NCBI RefSeq assembly: GCF_033115175.1
Contig: NC_084843.1
Coordinates: 59,560,474-59,624,473 of the forward strand
Length of the DNA: 64,000 nucleotides
Reading direction: 5' to 3'
DNA from: Lepus europaeus
Lineage: Eukaryota; Chordata; Mammalia; Lagomorpha; Leporidae
Shown here: positions 30,901 through 43,576 of the stretch, in pieces
How the letters are laid out: every line of letters starts with the position of its first letter
Numbering within the stretch: position 1 is the stretch's first letter
Translations under genes and position numbers: made by a program
The notes under the pieces: model-generated
Seen by the model: only the letters and a program-made list of their open reading frames with translations
The model's database searches: none
Told to the model about the DNA's origin: nothing

Positions 30901-33002
30901 ACACCCAGCCTCTCAGCTGCATGCGGGCAGAGCTCCGAGTGTGGGGCCCATTCCACAGCCTTGCCCCGGGCGACACAGCAGGAGTACTGGTTACTAGGCA
31001 GCCAGTGGAGCTGGTCACTACCTACCTACCTATTGGGCACTCGGGAAGCCCTGGACAGGTGAGAGGATGGGAAGGAGTCGGCAGGAGGGGATGGGAGAGT
31101 CCAATGTCCAAGGCAAACTTGGGGACTCGGGGAGGTAAGAAGCAGAGACGAGGCTGTTTCCAGAAGGCAGGCTAGCATCCCAGCCCAGCACCTGCATGCC
31201 TCCTGCAGCATGCCCCAGCGCTCATTCAGATGCACGCTGCATACTGGGTGTGGGAACTGAAGCAGGGGTTGCTTTTCCCCTACCAGGAATGGCTGCGAGG
31301 AAAAGCACAGGTTCCTCGGACTCCTGACCTTGCCAGATTAGCAGTTTGCACAGCGGCATCGGCAGAAGCCATCCCTCTGCCCTGATGGATGCCTAGATCC
31401 CACCACAGTTGGCTTTTCAAAGGGAAAGTCTTTCCTGGGGTATCAACCTCCATGGGCCACAGGAGGAAACCAAAGTGCAGGGGGCTTCAGCCCTGAGGCC
31501 TGTGCTAGACGGTTTCTCGCAAGGACCCGCTGTGCAGATCAGGACACTGAACCTCAGGTCCTCGGGGCCCAAGGTTGCCAAGCCAGGACGTGGTAGAGAC
31601 AGGACAGTTCCTGATCCCCAAGCCCGTGCTCCATCCTACAGCACAGAGAAGCAAAGCCATGGCCACACCCGTCTCCTGGCGCTGGCCCTCGGCCCCCAGA
31701 AGGCAATCACGTCAGGCAGGTTTTGCTAAGCACCTCAGTACAGGTTGTACCCTGGGCTGGGAGTGTCTTAATCTCAATTGTTGAGACACCCCCACCCTAG
31801 AGCTGCTCGGTCACATCAGCTCCCCCATCTGCCACCACGCCTGGTACTGCCTCAGTTTCTCCAAGGAGCTGAACTGGAATGAGGTTTGCTTAGGCCCCTT
31901 CTCACTCTGGATTCTGACTACACCACCTCCTAGACAGGGAGGCCACTGCCACTGGTTTGCTGGGTACAGCACAAAGACCTGCTGCAGGCAGCCGTGGAGC
32001 GAATCCCTGAGACTCCAGGCACAGTGGGAGCTGCACTGCTCGGGCCTCCACCTGCACTTCTGTGCCTGGCGTGTGCAGCATCCTCTGGGCCACCTGGTAA
32101 AGGACAGTGACAGTGACGGGGATTAGCCATGCCTGTTCCCCTGATTTCACTGCCAGTCACTTGGACAACTTAGCAGCAGGAGCAATGGCGCCCTCAGACC
32201 ATGTCAAAGCTGGAAGAATGAACAAACCAGAGCAGGCAAGCTAGCAAGTAACCACCCAAGAGGCCAGTTGAGAGTTTCTGGACAAAGCTGAACGATCATT
32301 TATGTTCATGGCATCCTGCCTGGAGGGGGAGAAGGTAGAGGGCGGACAGGAGGATGTGAAATGATCTGCATTTGTGGATCAGAGAGGCTAAATTAGCTTC
32401 CTCGGGGCCACACAGCACATCAGCAGCACTGGTTTCCAAAGCCAGGCCTTTGGACTCTGGCACACCTGGAGAGGAAGTGCCCTGGTCCACGCCTTCATCC
32501 TCACCCACCATGTCCCACTGCTCCTGGGATTCCAGCTCAAAGGCCACCTCTACAGTCACTCCCCTTGGCCACCTTCCAAACTCTGACACCACTTTCTATA
32601 TCCCACACCACACTCTGCAGCCTGGACTAGGTTCACCCACTGCTGTAAATGTGGTGAACAGCACAGAGGCCCCGTGGCTGCTAGATGGAAGAATGGATGA
32701 GTGGCCAGCTTTCAACCGACCAAAGTTCCTGCAGGCTGGAGCCCACCCTGTGGTGAGCACATGCTTCATCAACTCTGTGACCACAGCCATTTGGAAGCCA
32801 CTTCCCAGCTTGAGTCACTACATGCATATTTGCTGGCCAGGGCCAGGCCTCTGAGGACCAGGGTGGTGACAGGACCCTGGCCCCTTGGTGCTAGCAATTA
32901 CCTTAGTACAAAAAGAGTGCTGAGTAAAAACCAAACCACGTCCCAGCATCTAGATGTAATCACTGCTAATGTGTTGGTACATGGCCTGCTCAACCTAAAA
33001 AC
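27943..33002. other. LRRC20 intron, SINE-free left part
   Basis: No CSINE occurs from about 25.32 kb to 33.0 kb. MIR-like fragments lie near 29545-29700 (AACCTAAGTAACTTGTCC, GACACACAGCCAGGAAG), 30245-30360 and 32350-32460. Several long GC-rich frames exist (for example 29266..30282 minus) without protein-like features. Confidence 0.5.
29545..29700 (+). repeat. MIR
   Basis: Contains the MIR core order: GAGTGCCTGCTGACTG, ATTATTATCTCCGTCTTC, AACCTAAGTAACTTGTCC, ACACACAGCCAGGAAGTG. Confidence 0.6.
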
Positions 33003-33337
33003 TTTTTAAAGATTAATTAATTAATTCATTCATTCATTCATTTGAAAGGAACAGTTACAAAGACAGAGAAAGAAACTGTCCATCTGCTGGTTCACTCCCC
33101 AAATGGCTAAAATGACTGGGACTGGGCCAGGCCAAATTCAGGAGCCTGGAGCTTCACTGGGATCTTCCACATAGGTGGTAGGGGCCCAAATGGTTGGGCC
33201 ATCTTCTGATGCCTTCCCAGGTACATTAGCAGGGAGCTGGATTAGAAGTGGAGCAGCCAGGGCATGAACCAGCACTCATATGGGATGCCAGGGTCACAGG
33301 TAGCAGCTTAACCCATTGCACCACAATGCTGCCCTTA
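33003..33337 (-). mobile_element. CSINE, full length
   Basis: Tail with ATTAATTAATTCATTCATTC expansion; head CCATTGCACCACAATGCTGCCC. Confidence 0.88.
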
Positions 33338-33662
33338 AAACTATTTTTTAAACTTATTTTTATTCGAGAAGCAGAGAGAGAGAGAGAGAGGGAGGGAGGG
33401 AGGGAGGGAGGGAGGGAGGTCGGTCCCATTGGCTAGTTTACTCCCCAAATGCCCATAACCACCAGAGGGGCCAAAGCTGGAGCCAGGAACCCAATCCAGG
33501 TCTCTCATGCGGGTGGCAGAAACCCAATCACTTGAGCCATCATGGCTGCCTCCTAGGGTGCATATTAGCCGGAGCAGAAGAGCCAGAACTCAAACCAGGC
33601 TCTCCAACATGGGGTGTGGGCATCCCAAGCAGAAGCTTAACCTGTTGTGCCACAAAGCCTGC
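33338..33662 (-). mobile_element. CSINE with (GAGG)n expansion
   Basis: Abuts the previous copy. The purine-rich stretch has grown into (AG)n then (GGGA)n at 33373-33420; head TGTTGTGCCACAAAGCCTGCC. Confidence 0.85.
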
Positions 33663-34683
33663 CAGTTAATGAGCTTGTGTGTGTGTGTGTGTGTACACAT
33701 AGTCTTTCACATATGCTTCAAAATGGCCACAACACACTTTCTGCGTGGCATGTCGCGTCTTTCAAGTGCATGTCAAACCAGTGAGGCCTGCACGGCCGCC
33801 TCGAGTCTGCAGCCACTCGCCTCCTTTTTCTGTTGCTCCCGGCATCTCACATCTCTTTCAGCCTGTGCCTAAAGAACAGAGGATGCGAGGTTCCAGCAGC
33901 CTCTTTTGAAGCCAGGGTAACTAACATCCCTTTCACTCTGCACAGCCACAGAAGCACACTGGGGATGCAGTCCTAGGCTCTCGCTGCAAAGCCAAGTGTC
34001 CTGAGAGGGGACTTGAGCCAAAGACGGGGCAGCCCATGGTAGGGAAGGATTAAAGACCGTATCCTGCCTGCTCTCCTGCCCACGTCCGTGGGAAGCTTAC
34101 AGTGATCAATAGCAGCTGAGTCAGAGTGGGTAGTATTTGTAAAAAATTACTTTCCAGAAGTCAGCTTGACTTCATCTCACTGGTCATTAGCACTATTGAC
34201 TGGTAAACCTGCTTTAAGCCAGTGGGGCCAGCAGAGAGGTGAGCTGCTAAAAACAGTGGTTCTGGAGTGCTAATCTCCATTCCCTGAGCTTCTGGGAGCT
34301 GCAAGAGGAAGAGGGGTCCAAGCCCAGGCAGCGGCTAGTAAGCTCCCCACACAAGCCCGCTGCCCCGGCCTCTGCATCTGCCCCCTGCTGGAGAAAACCC
34401 TGGAAATCCAGGCTGGCCAGGAGCCAGGGCTGGCTCCAGACCCCTGCTTGGTGCCTGGAGACAAAAGCAGGAGTCAGGAGCTTCACACCCCTACTCAAAA
34501 TGCCACAAGAGACTAGCAAGCAAGCTATGGTAACCCAGAGGGGCCAGGGGCCAGTGCCTGCTGCAAGAAGGCTCCCAGGCTACACACACTGCTGGGTGGC
34601 AGCCAGGATGGCAGCAACCAAGCCTGCCCCACCCTCAGAGGCGCTGGACACAGCAGTCTAGTGGGGAAGGGCTGGGCACTCAC
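33663..34683. other. LRRC20 intron, no gene recognised
   Basis: A short (GT)n run at 33677-33695 follows the SINE; the rest is unique intron sequence without recognisable features. Confidence 0.4.
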
Positions 34684-34699
34684 AGAAATACAGGGGCCC

Positions 34700-35057
34700 G
34701 GCCGGCGCCGTGGCTTAACAGGCTAATCCTTTGCCTTGTGGCGCCGGCACACCGGATTCTAGTCCCAGTTGGGGAGCCAGATTCTATCCTGGTTGCTCCT
34801 CTTCCAGGCCAGCTCTCTGCTATGGCCCGGGAAGGCAGTGGAGGATGGCCCAAGTCCTTGGGCCCTGCACCCGCATGGGAGACTGGGAGAAGCGCCTGGC
34901 TCCTGGCTTCGGATCAGCACGATGCGTTGGCCGCAGCGGCCATTGGAGCGTGAACCAACGGCAAAAAGGAAGACCTTTCTTTCTGTCTCTCTCTCTCACT
35001 ATCCACTCTGCCTGTCAAAAAAAAAAAAAAGAAAAGAAAAAAGAAAGAAAAGAAAAA
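34700..35057 (+). mobile_element. CSINE, young, with exact 16-bp target-site duplication
   Basis: Young subfamily (head CCGGCGCCGTGGCTTAACAG, GCTAATCC, CACACCGGATTCTAGTCCC, GCCATTGGAGCGTGAACC, end CTGCCTGTC then A/G-rich tail). AGAAATACAGGGGCCC at 34684-34699 is repeated exactly at 35058-35073, indicating a recent insertion. Confidence 0.95.
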
Positions 35058-35399
35058 AGAAATACAGGGGCCCTGCCCTCAGGTGCGAGGAGGTACCTGC
35101 CTGCCTGTGCCCAGCCAGCAAGCTGAGTTCCAGCCATCAGGGAAGGCAGTGGCAAGGGGAGCCCTGAGTCCACTGCTGACCAGAGGCCATCTGGGAGCCT
35201 GGGAAGGGCCACGGGCACCCCCGGCCACTTAGAGCCATGCAACCTCAGCAAGGCCCTGAAGCCCTCTGAAGCCCATCAGCAAAACCCAAGCCCTTCTGCC
35301 CCCTGGTGTCTGGGGTAGGGTCGCAGGGAACAGTGTGGAGACCATGAGGTTCTCTCAAGCAAGATGGGCTTACCGAGGTACACAGAATATTTCTAGAAT

Positions 35400-35727
35400 C
35401 CATTAACAGGGGCGTTGCAGGTAAAGCTGCCGTCTGCAGTGCCAGCATCCCATATGGACACCGGTTCGAGTACTGGCTGCTCCACTTCCAATCCAGCTCT
35501 TTGCTGAGGCCTGGGAAAGCAGAAGATGGCCCAAGTCCTTGGGCCCCTGCACCTGCGTGGGAGACCTGCGTGGAAGCTCCTGGCTCCTGGCTATGGATTG
35601 GCACAGCTCCGGCTGTTGCAGCCAACTAGGGAGAAAACCAGCGGATGGAAGGCCTCTGCCTCTCTTTCTCTCTCTCTTTCTCTCTCTCTGTATAACTCTT
35701 TCAAATAAATAAATGAATAAACCTCTT
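35400..35727 (+). mobile_element. CSINE, with a second SINE in its tail
   Basis: Head shortened (AGGGGCGTTGCAGGTAAAGC), body CCCATATGGACACCGG, tail TTTCAAATAAATAAATGAATAAACC; the tail resumes at 36057 (ATGAATAAATCTTT). Confidence 0.88.
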
Positions 35728-36056
35728 TTGATTGACTTATTTATTTGAAAGTCAGAGTTACAAAGAGAGAGGAGAGGCACAGAGAGAGAGAGAGAGAGAG
35801 AGAGGTCTTCCATCTGATGGTTCACTCCCCAGTTGGCCGCAACAGCTGGAGCTACGCCAATCTGAAGCCAGGAGCTTCTTCCGGGTCCCCCACATGGGTG
35901 CAGGGGCCCAAGGACCTGGGTCATCCTCTACTGCATTCCCAGGCCATAGCAGAGAGCTGGATCGGAAGTGGAGTAGCCAGGTCTCTATCTGGTGCCCATA
36001 TGGGATGCTGGCGCTTCAGGCCAGGGGGTTAACCCGCTGTGCCACAGTGCTGGCCA
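35728..36056 (-). mobile_element. CSINE nested in the previous SINE's tail
   Basis: GACTTATTTATTTGAAAGTC at left, CGCTGTGCCACAGTGCTGGCC at right; short ATGAATAAA repeats on both sides mark the insertion. Confidence 0.88.
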
Positions 36057-36101
36057 CATGAATAAATCTTTTTTTTTTTTTTTTTAAAGAGTTCATTAAT
36101 G

Positions 36102-36240
36102 GGGCCCAACATTTGGCCTGGCAATTAGGTTGCCCACGTCCCATATCAGAGGGCCTGGGTTCAATGCCTGGCTCTGCTCCGGACTCCAGCTTCCAGTAGA
36201 CCCTGGGAGGCACTGACAATAAGGCACCCAGGGCTGACAT
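36102..36240 (+). mobile_element. CSINE, 3' truncated, old
   Basis: Head GGGGCCCAACATTTGGCCTGG, body CCCATATCAGAGGGCCTGGG, ending after CCCTGGGAGGCACTGAC. Confidence 0.75.
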
Positions 36241-37629
36241 GCACCCAAAGCCTGACCCTAACAGTTCTCTCTGGAACAGGCACCACCTCCCCAGCCACTG
36301 GGTAACTCAGTCTGCTCGGCCCATGTCTGGCCTTCATCTCCCTCCCCTGCTGCTGGCCCCAGAAGCCCTGTGCCCTCTAAGTGCTCTTAGCTGGATGGTC
36401 TGGGGAGGGCCTCAGAAGAGGGAGCTCTTTGCTGTTCCCTCCCAAGCGTCTGTCATTGCCTCGCCTCCCTCGTAGCTGCTGGTGTGTGTGTGTGTGTGTG
36501 TGTCTAACATTCCTGGGAGGATTGGATTCGAGCTGCTTAGTTTGCAGTGTGAATGTGCCGCATGCCTGGGCCTGAACGATAACAGGGCCAGCAGGGCGGC
36601 CAGGCAACTGCTTGGGTGGGGGTGGGTGCACCGGCTCCTTCTCTGTGCTCGGAAATGAAGGTTGCTGATCTGAACCCTGCAAACCTTCTCGCCCAGGTTT
36701 AATATCATTGTCAGAGAAACAAGACCTCCTTTACAACTGGAAAAATATGAGAAGTGCACAAGGTAAGCACCAGTTGAGATAGGTTAGGTAGGGCACAGCC
36801 CAGAGATCTGGCCCCAGGGAAATAAAAGGAGTTGAAGGTGAGGCATGGTAGGGGAGGGGGTGCAAGTCTGGGGAGAAACCAGAACATGAACACGCTGAGA
36901 AGCAGTCAGAAGGCAGAAGTGCACAAAAACAGGAAGGGTCTTGTCCATCGTGTGCTGGCTGCCGTGGGGTAGGGCCGGCGAGGACACAACACTGATTTGC
37001 AGCATTTGGCAATTTTTGATTCTCACGATGGAAGATTCCCACCTTGGCGGACTTCCAAGCTACCGCCTTGAGGTCATAGAACTTGAGCAAGCAGCTCCAG
37101 CATGCCTGCAGCTGAGCCCCATGTGCAGCCCATCCAGGTGGGACGCGAGCTGCTGCGTGAGCAGTGCCGGAGCCCAAGTCAGCTCCTCTCCTCTTCAGTG
37201 AGGCTGCCTTGGCATCCATCTGTACTTTGGGATTGGTGGGCTATTCTGCTATCTCTTGGTGCGCAGTGGCCTTAGGTTTATGGATAAAATTTGTGCTGAA
37301 AATGCCAGGTGGGCAGGCTGTGCTGCAGGGAAACCAGCAAGGGGGTTTTGTGGGACTGGTGTGGCCGAGCACCAGACTCAGAGGCCAGCAGAGGTCAAGG
37401 GAAAGACGCAAGGCCATAGAACTCAATGCTGCTGCCCTCCAGCTAACTGTCAGAGCTGCTTGTCCTGGTGCAACCACGCACACACAGAGGCTACAGATTC
37501 TTCAGACTGGGATGGGACTGCCGACACGCACAGTTACAGTGCACGCCCTGAAGCTGTGGTTACCCGCGCCTCCCAGTAGCAGACCACACTGCCACCCTGG
37601 ACCTGCTTGTGGATCAAAGGTTCTGGTCT

Positions 37630-37798
37630 GGATCAGTGGTTCTTCTTGCTTGCAGACTGGAATTGTCTGGAGAGTTTTAAAAAATCATAAAGCCTGAAAC
37701 CCGCCAAGAAATTCTGATTTAATTGGCATGAGGCTTGTCTGGACACAGGAATTTGTCAACGCTCACCAGGTGACTTGAATTTGCAGCTTCTTAGAGCA
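37630..37798 (+). repeat. MER5A-like hAT fragment
   Basis: GATCAGTGGTTCTTCTTGC, GGAATTGTCTGGAGAGTTTT, AAATTCTGATTTAATTGGC and CACCAGGTGACTTGAATTTG follow the MER5A order. Confidence 0.6.
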
Positions 37799-38124
37799 TG
37801 GCGGGTGTGTGTGTGTGGGGGGGGTCCTCCTCGGTTAGGATTAATGTGAGAATGCCGAGAAAAGATTCACATAGGACTTCCATCCTGGGGCGCTGCTTCG
37901 GCTGCCTCACCGCACATGGCAGGGCTGTCAGGAGCCAGCAGGAGCTGGCAGGAGTGAGGTTGATGCCTCTGAGGCCTGGGGAGACCTGCTCTTTGCCTGG
38001 CTCCGTCTCTGCACCCCCGGGAGCTGCCTTCCAGCCAAAGTTGTACACATCACACCCTCCTGTGTGCTTTCTCTTCCTGCAGCTATGCAGAGCACCGTGC
38101 TAAAGAGCTGGGGCCCGGGAGCCA

Positions 38125-38260
38125 GACTGCCTGGGCTGGGGCCCCAGCTCTGTCCACATGGCGTGACCTCCCCGTGCCTCAGTTTCCTTGCCTGCGGAGA
38201 GTAACAGTCCCTGTCCCCTAAGGCTGTCACACAGACTAAACAAACACATCGTTGACAAGG
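38125..38260 (-). repeat. MIR fragment
   Basis: CCAGACTGCCTGGGC, CCCCGTGCCTCAGTTTCC and CCCTAAGGCTGTCACACAG follow MIR order. Confidence 0.5.
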
Positions 38261-40082
38261 GCTGAGAGGACAGCTGGGTGTGAAGTGAAGGGGTTGCTGC
38301 CTGTCAGCGAGGGACACCAGCGATGCCAGCAGCCCTAGGGATACCATGGAGCGAGCTTTTTTCCTCTTTGTGCTGTCAGCTCAGTGGCTGGACAAAGTCA
38401 TGCTGTTAACAAACAAGCGGAGAATAAGTGGCCATTTTCCAAACGCCTAAACCCAAGTGTGGCACAGTGCCTGCCAAGCTCGTTAGGCTCCTTGCAAGGC
38501 TGAGCTGAAGCCCACAGCAGCGGGCTGTGCGCCAGCACTCTGGATACAGGCTCTGGGCACAGGAGGGCTTGGAGACTGGCAGGTGAACAGAGCACAGAGG
38601 AGCGTGGGTGCATCCTGTTGTGCTGTAAACGAGTATCAAAGAACGCCCCCTCCCTGCCGTCTGCCTGTGCATTGCAGCAGTGTGCTCACAGGGTCCCGGA
38701 CAACTGGAGGGTCTGGCCTCCCAAGGCTTTGGCAAACTGTGTGGCTGGCACAGAGCCCAAGTATGTGCAAGAGACACGCTTCCCTGCGGGTGGACACACG
38801 TGGGGCAGAGGCTGCCAGCAGGAGCCGCGTGTAACGAGCACTGAGTGCCGTGGAAAGCCATGTGTCTACTCCTGGCTTCTCCCTTGGTGCGACTACACGG
38901 CCCGCAAGTGTCTCCTGCACCATTTATCGAATGACTGCTTCCCCAAGTGCTTGCCAGCATGATCGATGCCTGAACCCACTGCTCAATACCCATGGGCACC
39001 CTCGGAGCTCTGCAGAACCAGCGCAGAGGCCGTGAGTCTGCTGTACACGTGGGTGGCTGCCTTCCTGGAGTCAAGACACCTCTCCCTGGGTCCCGAGACT
39101 CTCAGCACCCGGGGCTTAGAGCAAAACTCGGGGAGAAAGCCAAACTCTACGCCCAGGGAGGGGGTGACGCCATTTCCCTCCAGATGGGTTTTCAGTACTA
39201 GATGAAGGGCAAGAGAGAAGTGCCAGGGACTTCAGTTTGTGCTCCCAGATGTGCCAGCCTAGGGGGTCCTTGCCAAGTCAACTCCTTGTCAGTCTTGCCA
39301 TGGCTCCCTCTTCTCAGATACTGAGTGGTCACGTCAAATCCCTCGTGCAGATGTGAGGAGGAAGAGAGGTCAAGGGCCAGCCCCCCAGCACCCTGCACCT
39401 GCCTCCGGCACTGTCCAACCCCTGCAGCCACCTTACCGCTCGGTACTGCCCATCATTTCATGCTGCATCAAGGTCGCCGTGTGACCCTGGACGACTCACA
39501 GAGGTCAAGTTCACTGCTAACACATCATGACTGTGTGCCACAGGCCCTTGTCTGAGCCGCCCTTGTGATCTCCTTAGAGGGCAGCCACCACCACCACCAC
39601 ACAGCTCCCTCCTAAGTATGCTGCACACACAGCCTCACTGCATCCATTCTCCCCACCTGCTACAGGAGGAAACGGAGACACTGGGACCCGAAATGACTTG
39701 ACCTCATGGTCCAGGTCAACCAGTGCTGCAGGCGTGGCAAGGCAGGGGTCTTTGGTTAGGCACCCCAGGGTCCGGGCCCAGCTACAGCAGCCTCTGATGC
39801 CCACCCAGCAGCCCTGCAGAACATCCTGAGCTCAACAGCTGCACTGTGGCCTCCTGGTCTCCACCTCCCTGATGATGGGAGGAGGTAAGTGGGCTGGGCA
39901 GTTCCATCAGGGTGTTCTGGGAGTGACTGCTGGCAGCTCGGGTTTTAGCTCTCTTCGCTGAAGATGCCCATGGTGGATTCTATTCCCGTACTTCCTGAGC
40001 GGGTGGCCTGGGGGATTTGGTGCTGCACCATGGTGGGGGAAGTGGTGTTATAACTAGGAGGTACCAGGCAAGAGGAGTCAGC

Positions 40083-40334
40083 TGGTGCCAGCACTGTGAT
40101 GTAGCTGCTAAAGCCACCACCTGCAGTGCCAGCATCCCGTATGGGCGCCAGTTCGAGTCCCAGCTGCTCTGCTTCCGATCCAGCTCTCTGCTATGGCCTG
40201 GGAAAGCAGTGGAGGATGGCCCTTGGGCCCCTGCACCCGTGTTGGAGACTCAGAAGAGGCTCCTGGTTCCTGGCTTTGCACCAGTGCAGCTCTGGCCATT
40301 GCAGCCAACTAGGGAGTGAACCAGCAGATGGAAG

Positions 40335-40376
<42 letters not shown>

Positions 40377-40441
40377 CTCCTTATCTCTGTGTATAACACT
40401 GTCTTTCAAATAAATAAATAAATCTTAAAAAAAAAAAAAAA
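40083..40441 (+). mobile_element. CSINE with 8-bp target-site duplication
   Basis: Head GCCAGCACTGTGATGTAGC, (TC)n at 40338-40372, tail TTTCAAATAAATAAATAAATC and poly-A. GAGTCAGC at 40075-40082 recurs at 40442-40449. Confidence 0.9.
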
Positions 40442-40609
40442 GAGTCAGCCACAGTCCTCTACCCAGCCTAGACTTCAGGGGGCCCCTATAAAGGAGCACT
40501 CTGTGGGGGGAGGGTGACAAGGCTCCAAAGTTATCGAACACTGCGTATGCAGTAGTGTCCTCTGACCCTGGGAAGAAGGCCGGAGGACACAGATCAGCAC
40601 CACTCTTCA

Positions 40610-40920
40610 GGGCTGGCCTGCAACACCAGCATCCCACATGAATGCCAGTTTGAGTCCCGGTTGCTCCATTTCTGATCCAATTCCCTGCTAAAGCACCTGG
40701 GACAGCAGCGGAAGAATGGCCCCAAAATCTTGGGCCCTTGCCACCCACGTTGGAGACCTGGATGGAGTTCTAGGCTTTCGGCTTCAGCCTGGCCCAGCCC
40801 TGGCCGTTGCAGCCATTTAGGGAGTAAACCAGCGGACGGAAGATCTCTATTTTTCCCTGTCTCTCCCTTTCTCTGTAACTCTGCTTTTCAAATAAATGAA
40901 AAATGAATCTTTTTTTAAAG
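40610..40920 (+). mobile_element. CSINE, slightly 5' shortened
   Basis: Starts GGGCTGGCCTGCAACACC, lacking most of the head; tail TTTTCAAATAAATGAAAAATG. Confidence 0.85.
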
Positions 40921-43015
40921 GGCCACCCTTCCTGTTTTTCAGATGAAGACACCAAGTCCCCATTGGGACTCAAAGACAGACCTCAGACTCCATGCAGCAG
41001 CCCCGACTGTCAATCCCCTGGCCCCTGTCTGTGCACCTAATGGGACGGGAGAGGGACCTGCGCTGGGAAAGCAGCAAGCTTCACGTGTGCACACAAGGAG
41101 GGGGGCAGGGAGGGAGCTCCAAGAGCCATGGTCCTACGCAGAGACCTCCGCTGTCCTCTGCAAGGACAAGTGTGGAAATGTTCCCTGGCCCACCAATGAG
41201 ACTCGGTCCCCGCCTCCGGCAGCAGCGTCCTCTGCCTCCTGAGGCCTGGCCCCTGAGTGAAGGTGGATGTGGCCCGGCAGGCTGGAGGGCGAGGAGGGAG
41301 GGGCGGCTGCTCACCGGGAGCTGGCTCCAGCCCCCTTCTAGTGAGCAGGGTCCGTTCTCCCCATCTGCAGATGAGGACAAGGAGCCTGGCAGGGAAGCAG
41401 CCGCGGCTCCTGCTTATGATGTGAGTGGGGCTTCAGACTGGGGTCTTTTCTGCTACAAAACCCTGAGAGGCCAAGGTCAGGCAAGGAGGAGGGGCAGGAG
41501 TCCAGTGTGGAAAGTCGTCAGGGTTGAGTGGAGACCAATTCAGAGGCTCCTTACCCAGCAGGTGACCACAGCCATCAGCAAAGGAGGCGGGAGAGCGCCC
41601 TGATTTCCAATTTTGTTGTCACCATGGGCGTCTCCCCCTGTGCCATCCAGGGAGAAGAAGGCAGGCGGCCAGGGGCACAGCAGGATGCCCTTTCAGCCTG
41701 TGACTCAAGCTGCCTGGCACCCCGGGAAAGTTCTGAGGGCAGCTGGTGCTGACAGATCAAAAGCACCCGCCCTGGGCCATCTTCTGAAGCCTCCTGTTAC
41801 CCCACGTCTGCCTGGCAGAGGCAAAGCTCTGGGCAAAGAACCATCAGTTTCGGGCAAGCTTTCCCGCTTCCTGCTGAGGGCTGTGGGTCTGCAAGGTGGG
41901 CAGCAGGCCAGACTTCTCAGCGCCCTGTGGCCTTCCCCCCAGCCTCCCCGTGGTGTGAGACCTCCTGAGGAGGGGTCTCTCCTGCAAGGCCTGGCACCTT
42001 GACTGGGGCAGAGTCTTGGCAAAGCCCCGAGCAGCACAAAGTGGAAAACAGCGCGGCTGCAGAGACACAGCCGGCCAGATTTCACAGCGCCCCCGGGGCT
42101 GCCAGCGGCTGTAGGCTGTCGTACAGGAGCAGACAAAGAGAGCCATTTGGGAATGAATCTCCAGGGGCTGGGCAGCCTGCTGGGGGGAGGGGAAGGAGGA
42201 CAGGAGCCCAACTTCTCTGACCTATCCTAAGAGCTGGCAGCCTTGCGTGGCAGGAAGAAGTGTGTTTGCTTCTGCCAATCACCGCATGTGAGAGTGGACC
42301 TTTCCAGCCCGTTCTCAGCGGCTGCTGCTGGTCCTGGGAGCACACTTTTCAGAAATACCGGCCTGGGCAGAGAGAACGGAGACAGCACAGGGCAGAATTA
42401 AGTAAATGCAGCCCAAAGCATCCCAGAGCAACACAGATGTGTTTTTTCAAAAGTGCTGTGTGCTCTATTTATTAAATTCTTAATACAGACTTGTTTTCCT
42501 AAGCTCGCTGGCCCTCTCTGGAACAGTGTGGGTGTATCAGGGGAAAAACTAGAGAATTTTGAGGGTTATGGAAAGTTACATTGTAGCACAGCAGAAATAT
42601 TCTCCTGCCACCAAAATGAAATCTCCACAACACATGGTTTTCTCTTCACCCTCAAGTGTTCCAGGACCAAACTACTATGGCAGTTAGCACTCGGGAGCAA
42701 GCAGGGCCTGAATGTTGCTCCTGTGGCCACATTCCCATCCGGAGTGTCATCGCGATCTACCACATCACCGTGTCATGGCTGGCCAACTAACCACCTCCAG
42801 GTCCTCACGAACCTCCCGTGGGTCCTCCTGGGAGCCCCATCCCACGGGGACTCGTGACTGGCTGCCCTCTGCCTGGCCCGCAGAAGCACACCTGCCCTCG
42901 CCACAGCTCTGACCACACCCGGTCTCGCAGTGCAGCATTCGCTCACACTGGGGTCAGGATCTGCAGCTCATGCACCTTGTGGCACTGTATTTCCCCTAGC
43001 AGTTTGTCTATACAC
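40921..43015. other. LRRC20 intron, no gene recognised
   Basis: GC-rich unique sequence up to about 42.35 kb, then A/T-richer. Frames on both strands show no domain or splice-consistent exon. Confidence 0.4.
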
Positions 43016-43355
43016 CTTTTTTTAAAAAAAGATTTATTTATTTGAAAGGCAGAGTTACAAAGAAAGAGAGAGAGAAAGGGAGAGACAGAGAAGTCTTCCA
43101 TCCGCTGGTTCACTCCCCAAGTGGCTGAAACAGCCAGGACTTGGCCAGGCAGAAGTCAGGAGCCAGAAGCTTCATCTTGGTCTCCCACATGGGTGCAGGG
43201 TCCCAAGCACTTGGGGGCCATATTCCGCTGCTTTCCCAGGAGCATTAGCAGGGAGCTGGACCAGAAGTAGAGCAGTCGGCTCTCAAACCGGTGCCCATAT
43301 GGGATGCCGGTGCTGTAGGCGGCAGTTTTACCCACTGCACCACAGCACTGGCCAA
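43016..43355 (-). mobile_element. CSINE, full length
   Basis: TTTAAAAAAAGATTTATTTATTTGAAAGG at left, body GTCTCCCACATGGGTGCAGG, head CACTGCACCACAGCACTGGCC. Confidence 0.9.
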
Positions 43356-43450
43356 GTCTGTATATTCTTAAAGGCTTTCATGTACAGTCAGCTCTCCCCA
43401 GGTTTCACAGCTTCAATTCAATCAACCACAAATCAAAAACACTTAAAAAG

Positions 43451-43576
43451 GAGCCAGCTTTGTGGCACTGCGGCACAGCAGCAGGTTAAGCCGCTGCTTG
43501 TGATGTCTGCACCCCGCATAGTGCTGCTTCACTTCCAATCTGATGTCTGTGCCTGGCAGGGCAGCAGAAGATGGCC
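43451..43576 (+). mobile_element. CSINE fragment
   Basis: Head AGCCAGCTTTGTGGCACTGC and body to GGCAGCAGAAGATGGCCCA, then replaced by a second SINE head at about 43577. Confidence 0.75.

Larger units (their letters stand above)
36241..40082. other. LRRC20 intron, SINE-poor
   Basis: 3.8 kb without a CSINE. It contains a (GT)n run at 36482-36503, a MER5A-like fragment at 37630-37798, and MIR-like pieces near 38125-38260 and 39655-39760. No exon was recognised. Confidence 0.5.
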
